Part shown: in pieces, positions 1-4,875 of the stretch
Layout: every line of letters begins with the position of its first letter
Position numbering within the stretch: position 1 is the first letter of the stretch
From: Schwartzia sp. (in: firmicutes)
Lineage (GTDB): Bacteria; Bacillota; Negativicutes; Selenomonadales; Selenomonadaceae
Length of the DNA stretch: 7,917 nt
NCBI GenBank assembly: GCA_017939945.1
Contig: JAGAZS010000088.1
Location: 1-7,917 of the forward strand
Direction of reading: 5' to 3'
Notes under the pieces: generated by a model
The model's database searches: none
The model's input: only the letters and a program-made list of their open reading frames with translations
What the model was told of the DNA's origin: nothing
Made by a program: the position numbers and the translations under genes

Positions 1-363
1 CAGGACGGCACGTTTGAGGTGCTGACGAAGAAGGAAGTGCTCGCGCTTCGTCATGAGATGGAGAAGCTTGAGAAGTTCTTGGGCGGTATCAAGGAAATGA
101 ACCGTTTGCCGGGCGCGCTTTATGTCGTCGATCCGCGCAAGGAGCGCATCGCGGTGGCTGAGGCCCGCAAGCTGGGCATTCCCATTGTCGCGATTGTTGA
201 CACGAACTGCGATCCGGACGAGATTGATTATGTGATTCCGGGCAATGACGACGCGATTCGCGCGGTACGCCTTTTGACGAGCCGCATGGCGGACGCCGTC
301 ATCGAAGGCAGCCACGGGCAGGACGAGCCGGAAGAGGAAGCGGCGGATAAAGACGCCGAGTAA
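1..363 (+). CDS. rpsB: 30S ribosomal protein S2, C-terminal part (5' end outside window)
   Basis: Ribosomal protein S2 sits on the back of the small subunit between head and body and is needed for binding S1 and for initiation. The frame is open from base 1 and ends at TAA 361-363, giving 120 residues; about the first half of the protein lies upstream. Family hallmarks visible here are FEVLTKKE near the start, the EKFLGGIKEM segment, LPGALYVVDPRKE, the A-x-EA-x-KLGIPIVAIVDTN stretch and IPGNDDAIRAV. The tail after ADAVIEG is short and acidic (about 19 residues rich in E and D), as is common in Firmicute S2. Tsf follows 96 bases downstream, the near-universal rpsB-tsf order. Nothing looks broken; the missing start is only the window edge. 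Confidence 0.98.
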   Translation, partial: QDGTFEVLTKKEVLALRHEMEKLEKFLGGIKEMNRLPGALYVVDPRKERIAVAEARKLGIPIVAIVDTNCDPDEIDYVIPGNDDAIRAVRLLTSRMADAVIEGSHGQDEPEEEAADKDAE

Positions 364-373
364 TATCGGATAT

Positions 374-413
374 GAGGGGTAAGGGACATACGTTATCCCT
401 TGCCCTTTTCTTT
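374..413 (+). terminator. Hairpin plus T-tract between rpsB and tsf (terminator or partial attenuator)
   Basis: Bases 377-386 (GGGTAAGGGA) pair with 396-405 (TCCCTTGCCC) in a 10-bp stem with one G-U pair and a 9-base loop. Weaker pairs can extend the stem outward to 374-376. The run TTTTCTTT follows at once (406-413). This has the form of a Rho-independent terminator. I saw no convincing promoter between it and tsf, so it may act as a leaky attenuator that lowers tsf relative to rpsB; that role is inferred. Confidence 0.75.
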
Positions 414-447
414 GCGTAAAACTGAATTTATATCTTTGAATTGGAAA

Positions 448-452
448 GAGGG
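448..452 (+). promoter_or_regulatory. Ribosome binding site of tsf
   Basis: GAGGG lies 7 bases before ATG 460. It fixes the start at MAQITAAMVKEL, the normal N terminus of EF-Ts, instead of an in-frame TTG at 400 that would lie inside the upstream hairpin. Confidence 0.75.
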
Positions 453-459
453 AAAGAAT

Positions 460-1359
460 ATGGCACAGATTACGGCGGCAATGGTTAAGGAGCTCCGTGA
501 GATGACGGGCGCCGGCATGATGGATTGCAAGAAGGCGCTGGCGGAGACGGACGGGGATAAGCAGAAGGCGATCGACTATCTCCGTGAGAAGGGCATCGCG
601 AAGGCTGAAAAGAAGGCCGGACGCATTGCGGCAGAGGGTGCGGTTGGCGCTTACGTCAGCGAGGACGCGAAGGTCGGTGCGGTGGTCGAGATTAACTGCG
701 AGACGGACTTCGTCGCGAAGACGGATAAGTTCCACGCGATCGTCGACAAGCTGGCGAAGCATATCGCCGACACGAACCCCGCCGATATGGATGCGCTGAA
801 CGACAGCACGCTGGACGGCAAGAAGGTTTCGGAAATTGTATTGGAGGCTATTGCCGAAATCGGCGAGAAGGTTTCTCTCCGTCGTTTCGCGCGCTATGCT
901 TCCGAAAGCGGTCGCGTTACCAGTTATATCCACATGGGCGGTAAGATCGGCGTTTTGGTCGAGCTTTCCGGCGGCGAGGCCGAGCTTGGCAAGGACGTCG
1001 CGATGCAGATTGCGGCGGCGAATCCGTCCTGTATCGATCGTTCCGGGCTTGATCCCGCGGTTCTTGAGCATGAGCGCGAAGTGTTGACGAAGCAGGCACT
1101 TGAGGAGAACAACGCGTTGCCAGAGAACAAGCGCCGTCCCGAGGCAATCATTGCGAAGATGGTCGACGGGCGTCTCCAGAAGAATTTTTACAAAGAGGCC
1201 TGCCTTGTGGAGCAGCCTTTTGTCAAGGATCCGGAGCAGACGGTGGCTAAGGTGCTCGGCAGTGTCGCTGTGAAGCAGTTCGCACGCTTCCAGCTCGGCG
1301 AGGGCATCGAGAAAAAGCAGGAGGATTTCGCGGCTGAGGTTGCTGCGCAAATCAAATAA
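460..1359 (+). CDS. tsf: Translation elongation factor Ts
   Basis: EF-Ts is the cytoplasmic nucleotide-exchange factor that releases GDP from EF-Tu so that EF-Tu can bind GTP and aminoacyl-tRNA again. The product is 299 residues, the usual length for the long bacterial form. The N-terminal UBA-like domain (about residues 1-55) carries the signature LREMTGAGMMDCKKAL. The core motif TDFV that inserts into EF-Tu is at residues 82-85, within NCETDFVAKTDKF. The two dimerisation-type subdomains follow, with the typical stretches YIHMGGKIGVLVEL and VAMQIAAANP. The ATG at 460 is preceded by a good ribosome binding site. The gene is flanked by hairpins with T-tracts on both sides, so its level may be set separately from rpsB and pyrH. 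No anomalies were seen. Confidence 0.98.
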   Translation: MAQITAAMVKELREMTGAGMMDCKKALAETDGDKQKAIDYLREKGIAKAEKKAGRIAAEGAVGAYVSEDAKVGAVVEINCETDFVAKTDKFHAIVDKLAKHIADTNPADMDALNDSTLDGKKVSEIVLEAIAEIGEKVSLRRFARYASESGRVTSYIHMGGKIGVLVELSGGEAELGKDVAMQIAAANPSCIDRSGLDPAVLEHEREVLTKQALEENNALPENKRRPEAIIAKMVDGRLQKNFYKEACLVEQPFVKDPEQTVAKVLGSVAVKQFARFQLGEGIEKKQEDFAAEVAAQIK

Positions 1360-1369
1360 AGAAAAGGAG

Positions 1370-1405
1370 AGGGAACACGAAAGAGAACGTCGTGTTCCCT
1401 TTTTT
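1370..1405 (+). terminator. Intrinsic terminator after tsf
   Basis: A perfect 11-bp stem pairs 1370-1380 (AGGGAACACGA) with 1390-1400 (TCGTGTTCCCT) around a 9-base loop, followed by a T run through 1405. It begins 11 bases after the tsf stop codon. The A/G-rich bases just upstream (1361-1369) can pair with the T run, which is also typical. This is the strongest terminator in the window and should end most rpsB-tsf transcripts. Confidence 0.92.
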
Positions 1406-1414
1406 AGGGCAGAT

Positions 1415-1435
1415 TTGGAAATTCTTTGTTTCCAA
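1415..1435 (+). promoter_or_regulatory. Inverted repeat overlapping the pyrH promoter region
   Basis: TTGGAAA (1415-1421) and TTTCCAA (1429-1435) form a perfect 7-base inverted repeat with a 7-base spacer. The right arm overlaps the proposed -35 box, the usual position for a repressor operator. No known binding motif was recognised and such a repeat can arise by chance in AT-rich DNA. Confidence 0.25.
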
Positions 1436-1457
1436 TTTGCCAAAAAGGATATATAAT
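1429..1457 (+). promoter_or_regulatory. Probable sigma-70/SigA-type promoter of pyrH-frr segment
   Basis: A perfect TATAAT lies at 1452-1457. With a 17-base spacer the -35 would be TTTCCA at 1429-1434 (4 of 6 matches to TTGACA). An overlapping alternative is TTGCCA at 1437-1442 with TATAGA at 1459-1464 (16-base spacer). Either would start transcription near 1464-1472, just before the pyrH ribosome binding site, giving a very short leader. The position directly after a strong terminator supports a real promoter. Confidence 0.72.
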
Positions 1458-1478
1458 ATATAGAAATGAGTATGGGAC

Positions 1479-1485
1479 AGGAGGG
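1479..1485 (+). promoter_or_regulatory. Ribosome binding site that fixes the pyrH start
   Basis: AGGAGGG at 1479-1485 is a near-perfect anti-16S match. It is 6 bases before TTG 1492, while the in-frame TTG 1486 touches it and the in-frame TTG 1426 lies upstream of the promoter. The nearby ATGs at 1466 and 1472 are out of frame. The start is therefore TTG 1492. Confidence 0.85.
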
Positions 1486-1491
1486 TTGCTG

Positions 1492-2220
1492 TTGGGTACG
1501 ACAAAATACAAGCGCGTTGTATTGAAGCTGTCGGGTGAGTCCTTGGCAGGAGATCAGGGATTTGGAATCAATCCTTCGGTTGTCGAGGATATCGCGGCAC
1601 AGATTCAGGCGGTGCGCGCGGAGGACATCGATTGTGCAGTTGTCGTCGGTGGCGGCAATATTTGGCGCGGGCTGGCCGGAAGTGCGAAGGGTATGGATCG
1701 TGCGACGGCGGACTATATGGGGATGCTGGCGACGGTGATAAACTGCCTTGCTCTTCAAGACGCGCTGGAAAAACGGGGAGTGGAATCCCGCGTACAGAGC
1801 GCCATTGATATGCGGCAGGTCGCCGAACCGTACATTCGCCGCAAGGCAATCCGGCACATGGAGAAAGGCCGTGTTGTGATTTTCGCAGCAGGCACCGGCA
1901 ATCCGTATTTCTCGACGGACACGACGGCGGCGCTTCGCGCGGCGGAGATTGAGGCCGACGTAATCCTGATGGGCAAGAAGAATACGGATGGTGTTTACGA
2001 TTCCGACCCGAACAAGAATCCGGATGCGAAGAAATTTGACAAGCTTGCGTATATTGAGGTTCTTCAGCGCGGACTTCAAGTCATGGATTCGACGGCGACG
2101 AGCCTTTGCATGGACAACAATATCCCAATCGTGGTATTCAACATCGATGAGCATGAGAACCTTGTCCGCGCGGCACGCGGCGAGGATATCGGCACGACAG
2201 TCGGAGGGAAGAGAGAATGA
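1492..2220 (+). CDS. pyrH: UMP kinase (uridylate kinase), TTG start
   Basis: PyrH phosphorylates UMP to UDP with ATP in the cytoplasm; UDP feeds RNA, CTP and UDP-sugar pools. The product is 242 residues, matching the amino-acid-kinase family form found in bacteria. Visible motifs in order are the phosphate-binding KLSGESLAG (K12, G15), GGGNIWRG (residues 53-60), the UMP-contact region with GMDR and DYMGMLATV, AAGTGNPYFSTDT (G134-P138 in its centre), the nucleotide-binding MGKKNTDGVYDSDP and the C-terminal MDSTATSLCMDN. It starts with TTG behind a strong ribosome binding site. It has its own likely promoter after the tsf terminator and overlaps frr by 4 bases (ATGA), so the two are probably translationally coupled. 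The family is often allosterically controlled by GTP and UTP; the sequence alone does not show this here. Confidence 0.97.
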   Translation: MGTTKYKRVVLKLSGESLAGDQGFGINPSVVEDIAAQIQAVRAEDIDCAVVVGGGNIWRGLAGSAKGMDRATADYMGMLATVINCLALQDALEKRGVESRVQSAIDMRQVAEPYIRRKAIRHMEKGRVVIFAAGTGNPYFSTDTTAALRAAEIEADVILMGKKNTDGVYDSDPNKNPDAKKFDKLAYIEVLQRGLQVMDSTATSLCMDNNIPIVVFNIDEHENLVRAARGEDIGTTVGGKRE

Positions 2221-2774
2221 TTAAAGATATTTTGGACTCCCGTGAGGCGAAAATGCAGAAGACTTTGGAATCTCTGAAGCGCGAGTTTGCTTCCCTGCGC
2301 GCGGGACGGGCGACGCCGTCGCTCCTGGACAAGGTGATGGTGGATTACTATGGAACGCCGACGCCGGTCAATCAGGTGGCGAAAATTTCCGTGCCGGAGC
2401 CGCGCATGATTGTAATCCAGCCTTGGGAAAAGACGCTGATGAAAGAACTGGAAAAGGCAATCCAGAAATCCGATCTCGGTCTTACGCCAAACTCTGACGG
2501 CAACGCCATTCGGCTGACTATTCCGCAGCTTACGAAGGAACGCCGCGAAGAATTGAAGAAGGCTGTCAACAAGAAGGCTGAGGAGGCAAAGGTGGCTCTC
2601 CGAAATCTGCGTCGCGATGCGAACGAGGCAATCAAGAAGCTTGAGAAGAACAAGGAAGTCGCTGAGGACGAGTCGAAGAAAGGTCAGGACGACATGCAGA
2701 AGCTCGTCGACAAGTATGTAAAGTTGGTCGACACAGTGAAAGCAGGCAAGGAAAAGGAGATTATGGAAGTCTGA
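2217..2774 (+). CDS. frr: Ribosome recycling factor
   Basis: RRF works with EF-G to split the post-termination ribosome into subunits. The product is 185 residues, the standard length. The long three-helix-bundle domain is formed by the N-terminal helix (with SLKREFASLRAGRATPSLL) and the C-terminal helices from about residue 105 onward (TKERREELKK, LRRDANEAIKK, LVDKYVKLVD). The small beta domain lies between (VDYYGTPTPVNQVAKISVPEPR, then WEKTLMKELEKAI and GLTPNSDGNAIRL). GGAGGG at 2203-2208 sits 8 bases before the ATG, inside the end of pyrH. The gene overlaps pyrH by 4 bases and the next small gene by 1 base. No anomalies were seen. Confidence 0.98.
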   Translation: MIKDILDSREAKMQKTLESLKREFASLRAGRATPSLLDKVMVDYYGTPTPVNQVAKISVPEPRMIVIQPWEKTLMKELEKAIQKSDLGLTPNSDGNAIRLTIPQLTKERREELKKAVNKKAEEAKVALRNLRRDANEAIKKLEKNKEVAEDESKKGQDDMQKLVDKYVKLVDTVKAGKEKEIMEV

Positions 2775-2989
2775 TGACTTCTGACGTTTTGGGGTGTCCC
2801 GCGGAGGAAGCGTATCGGCTTCTTTCGAAGGCGGGCGTGGAGTACACGACGGAGCTGACGCGCCCCACGCGGATATTTTTTCCCGTGGATGAAGCGAGGC
2901 TATATGTGGTCCGGGCCGTCATTAACCCGGACAATTCCTGCCGTCTGACGTTGGCGGCGAAACAGATAAAAAAAGGGGAGGAGGTGTAA
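2774..2989 (+). CDS. Small protein of unknown function (71 residues)
   Basis: I do not recognise this as a named family. The start ATG at 2774 shares its A with the frr stop (TGATG), which suggests translational coupling; GGAAG at 2765-2769 is a modest ribosome binding site and a stronger AAGGAG lies further upstream. Visible layout: a short N-terminal strand or turn with an amphipathic helix (about residues 8-20, EEAYRLLSKAGVEY), then a likely beta-rich part with EYTTELTRPTRIFF, a central RLYVVRAVI strand (about 42-50), and RLTLAAKQI before a charged KKGEEV tail. There is no signal peptide, membrane segment or zinc-type cysteine pattern; the two cysteines are isolated. The helix-strand pattern faintly resembles the first half of a PASTA domain, but this is only an impression. 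Codon use matches the neighbours and the frame is closed neatly between two real genes, so it is probably genuine. Position before the ferredoxin gives no clear function. Confidence 0.8.
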   Translation: MTSDVLGCPAEEAYRLLSKAGVEYTTELTRPTRIFFPVDEARLYVVRAVINPDNSCRLTLAAKQIKKGEEV

Positions 2990-2995
2990 GAAGAC

Positions 2996-3166
2996 ATGGC
3001 ATACAAGATTGGTGACGATTGCATTTCCTGCGGTTCCTGTGCTGCTACCTGCCCGGTGGGTGCGATTTCGGAGGGCGAAAAGCATTACGAGATCGATCCG
3101 GAGAAGTGCGTGGAGTGCGGAGCCTGCGCGGCGGGCTGCCCGGTTTCGGCGATTGCCGCTCCTTGA
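2996..3166 (+). CDS. 2[4Fe-4S] ferredoxin, clostridial type (56 residues)
   Basis: This is a soluble low-potential electron carrier with two [4Fe-4S] clusters. The frame runs from ATG 2996 to TGA 3164-3166. Two classic cluster motifs are complete: C9-x2-C12-x2-C15-x3-C19-P and C38-x2-C41-x2-C44-x3-C48-P. The internal pseudo-symmetry (CISCGSCAATCPVGAI against CVECGACAAGCPVSAI) is typical of clostridial ferredoxins, and about 55 residues is their usual length. GGAGG at 2980-2984, inside the end of the preceding gene, is 11 bases before the ATG, slightly long. The 6-base gap to the 71-residue gene and the hairpin that follows make it the last gene of the pyrH-led segment. Candidate partners include pyruvate:ferredoxin oxidoreductase, hydrogenase, or the Fe-S enzymes IspG/IspH of the MEP pathway; the specific partner is not shown by the sequence. 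Confidence 0.95.
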   Translation: MAYKIGDDCISCGSCAATCPVGAISEGEKHYEIDPEKCVECGACAAGCPVSAIAAP

Positions 3167-3194
3167 TGGGAAACTCCATGATTGGAGAGAATGA

Positions 3195-3232
3195 GGGGTC
3201 CCTCTTGGAATTGCGAGAGGGGCCTGTTTTTT
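3195..3232 (+). terminator. Hairpin plus T-tract between ferredoxin gene and uppS
   Basis: Bases 3197-3205 (GGTCCCTCT) pair with 3216-3224 (AGAGGGGCC) in a 9-bp stem with one G-U pair and a 10-base loop. TG and then six T (3227-3232) follow. It begins about 30 bases after the ferredoxin stop and ends about 22 bases before the uppS start, which leaves no room for a complete promoter between them. It is probably an intrinsic terminator, possibly leaky. Confidence 0.8.
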
Positions 3233-3242
3233 CGTCTTGTGC

Positions 3243-3248
3243 GGAGGG
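3243..3248 (+). promoter_or_regulatory. Ribosome binding site of uppS
   Basis: GGAGGG lies 6 bases before ATG 3255. It decides for ATG 3255 over the in-frame TTG at 3237, which is upstream of this site and almost in the terminator T-tract. Confidence 0.82.
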
Positions 3249-3254
3249 CGCGAT

Positions 3255-4040
3255 ATGTGGAAAAAAATATTTCGGGATTCCCGGCCTTCCAATGAGGCAT
3301 CGGAAAACCCATTATACAAAGGAATAGATCGCGAGCGGCTGCCTATCCATACGGCCATTATCATGGATGGGAACGGACGCTGGGCCGAAGGGCGCGGACT
3401 GCTCCGGACGGCGGGGCATTCGGCGGGTGTGGACGCGCTGAAACAAGTATTGAAGGTGGCTATCGACCTTGAGCTTCCGGCGCTTACGGTATATGCGTTT
3501 TCCACGGAAAACTGGAAGCGGCCGTATACGGAAGTCGATTTTCTGATGCGGCTTTTTGTTGATTATTTGTCGAAAGAAATTGACGAGATGGACGAGGACA
3601 ACGTGAAGCTTCGTTTCCTCGGACGCATGGATGAGCTTTCACCTGCGCTGAAGGACCTTGCGCGAGTTGCGGTGGATCGGATGAAGGACAATACGGGCGT
3701 CCGTTTCAATGTCGCGATGAACTATGGCGGAAAGGATGAGATACTGCGCGCGACAAGGCAGATTGCGCGACGTGTGCAGGCAGGAGAGGTTTCGCCGGAA
3801 GATGTGGACGAAAAGCTTTTTGAAAGCTGTCTCGATACGGAAGGGTTGCCGCCGGTGGATTTTGTCATTCGCACCAGGGGCGATATGCGGCTCAGCAATT
3901 ACCTGCTTTGGCAGGCGGCTTACGCGGAGTTTTGGTTTACGGATACAAATTGGCCGGATTTTACGCCCGCCTGTTATGTTGAGGCGCTCAAGGATTTCGG
4001 AAAACGCAAGCGCCGTTTTGGCGGCTTGAAGAATAAATAG
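3255..4040 (+). CDS. uppS: Undecaprenyl diphosphate synthase (cis-prenyltransferase)
   Basis: UppS condenses farnesyl diphosphate with isopentenyl diphosphates in cis to give the C55 lipid carrier precursor for peptidoglycan and other wall polymers. The product is 261 residues, the usual Firmicute length. Motifs in order: IIMDGNGRWA with the Mg/diphosphate aspartate D38, RTAGHSAG (residues 51-58), YAFSTENWKRP (80-90), FNVAMNYGGKDEI (151-163), and the C-terminal block IRTRGDMRLSNYLLWQ with FTDTNWPDF. R206, R212, S214 and E225 align with E. coli R194, R200, S202 and E213 by a constant offset of 12, so the catalytic set appears intact. One oddity is RTRGD where RT(S/G)GE is usual. The N-terminal about 30 residues are variable and charged. 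It begins shortly after a terminator-like hairpin and heads the uppS-cdsA-dxr-rseP-ispG segment. Confidence 0.97.
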   Translation: MWKKIFRDSRPSNEASENPLYKGIDRERLPIHTAIIMDGNGRWAEGRGLLRTAGHSAGVDALKQVLKVAIDLELPALTVYAFSTENWKRPYTEVDFLMRLFVDYLSKEIDEMDEDNVKLRFLGRMDELSPALKDLARVAVDRMKDNTGVRFNVAMNYGGKDEILRATRQIARRVQAGEVSPEDVDEKLFESCLDTEGLPPVDFVIRTRGDMRLSNYLLWQAAYAEFWFTDTNWPDFTPACYVEALKDFGKRKRRFGGLKNK

Positions 4041-4045
4041 AGGTG
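4041..4045 (+). promoter_or_regulatory. Ribosome binding site that supports the TTG start of cdsA
   Basis: AGGTG immediately follows the uppS stop codon and is 5 bases before TTG 4051. No ATG lies at a suitable distance in this frame, and TTG 4051 gives the expected N terminus MAIRVVSGIIG. Confidence 0.7.
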
Positions 4046-4050
4046 TAATC

Positions 4051-4875
4051 TTGGCAATTCGTGTTGTTTCTGGAATTATCGGAATAGCTATTGCAGCGTT
4101 TATCATTCAAACCGGAGGGGCAGCGTTCGGCGCGGCCGTTCTCCTGCTTATGATGATTGGTTGGCATGAATATGCGCAGGCATTCCGTCATAAAGATATG
4201 GAACCGGCATACTGGAGCGGCATGGCGGCGATGGCGTGTTTTTGGGCTGCGGCCTATTTTGGAAGAACTGAGTTTTTGACGGCAGCGGCGACTTTGTTTT
4301 CTCTCTGGTTGATGCTTCTGGCGGTGCTGTTTTTTCGGCATTTCTCGGTACCGCAGGCTGTCGTTTCCGTGGCGGGAGTTATGTATGTAGGGTTATCCCT
4401 TGTGCATTTGCTGTTGCTTCGTTTCTGGAAGGCTTCGGAATTGGTTTCTACGCCCGTTGGTGATATGGAAACTGGGTGCGCGTGGCTTTGGATTGCCCTC
4501 ATCGGCACTTGGGCAAGTGATACTTTTGCTTATTTCACCGGTTTTGCTTTCGGAAAGACAAAACTTTGCGAGACAATCAGCCCGAAGAAAACGAGAGAAG
4601 GATTTTACGGCGGCGTTGTCGGAACGGCGATTTCTGTTGCGGTTCTGGGGCATGCAATAGAATATTCGTTGCCTTTGATGGTTGTGCTCGGCGTTGTGAT
4701 TGCGCTTGTCGCGACGGTGGGCGATCTTGTGGAGTCGGTGGTCAAACGTTATACTGGAATCAAGGATTCTGGGGTGCTGATTCCCGGACACGGCGGCGTG
4801 CTAGACCGTTTTGACAGTGCGATGTTCGTAATTCCATTCGTGTATTATTTCTTGAAGATTATGGAGGGATTCTGA
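4051..4875 (+). CDS. cdsA: Phosphatidate cytidylyltransferase (CDP-diacylglycerol synthase), TTG start
   Basis: CdsA transfers CMP from CTP to phosphatidic acid in the cytoplasmic membrane, giving CDP-diacylglycerol for phosphatidylglycerol, phosphatidylethanolamine and cardiolipin. The product is 274 residues and very hydrophobic, with roughly eight membrane segments (for example about 5-20, 24-42, 54-71, 76-94, 102-124, 143-165, 189-224, 257-272). The family signature is complete near the C terminus: S229-VV-KR-x4-KD (K238, D239), then IPGHGG and L-DRFD (D252, R253, D255). The polar stretch TWASDTFAYFTG and the loop SPKKTREG before it are also typical. The start is TTG, 10 bases after uppS. 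The dxr start directly abuts its stop. No truncation or frameshift was seen. Confidence 0.96.
   Translation: MAIRVVSGIIGIAIAAFIIQTGGAAFGAAVLLLMMIGWHEYAQAFRHKDMEPAYWSGMAAMACFWAAAYFGRTEFLTAAATLFSLWLMLLAVLFFRHFSVPQAVVSVAGVMYVGLSLVHLLLLRFWKASELVSTPVGDMETGCAWLWIALIGTWASDTFAYFTGFAFGKTKLCETISPKKTREGFYGGVVGTAISVAVLGHAIEYSLPLMVVLGVVIALVATVGDLVESVVKRYTGIKDSGVLIPGHGGVLDRFDSAMFVIPFVYYFLKIMEGF
4863..4868 (+). promoter_or_regulatory. Ribosome binding site of dxr
   Basis: GGAGGG inside the last codons of cdsA is 7 bases before GTG 4876. The second in-frame GTG at 4882 is 13 bases away, so GTG 4876 is preferred. Confidence 0.72.

Noticed and set aside
412..440. Possible tsf promoter (TTGCGT with TTTGAA, or a TATATC-like -10)
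   Set aside because: Matches are at most about half of consensus for one of the two boxes and spacing is poor for the better -10; not strong enough to list.
400..459. Upstream in-frame TTG that would add 20 residues to Tsf
   Set aside because: It lies inside the 3' arm of the rpsB-tsf hairpin and has no proper ribosome binding site; ATG 460 gives the family N terminus.
1426..1491. Upstream in-frame TTG that would add 22 residues to PyrH
   Set aside because: It precedes the proposed promoter boxes, so it would not be on the mRNA; the strong AGGAGGG points to TTG 1492.
3019..3327. Plus-strand frame of 102 codons overlapping the ferredoxin gene and uppS start
   Set aside because: The overlapping frame with eight correctly spaced cysteines is the real ferredoxin; this one runs through the terminator and has no family features.
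2900..3505. Minus-strand open frame of 201 codons across the ferredoxin gene and uppS start
   Set aside because: It crosses two genes, a terminator and an intergenic gap of the opposite strand and resembles no protein family I know.
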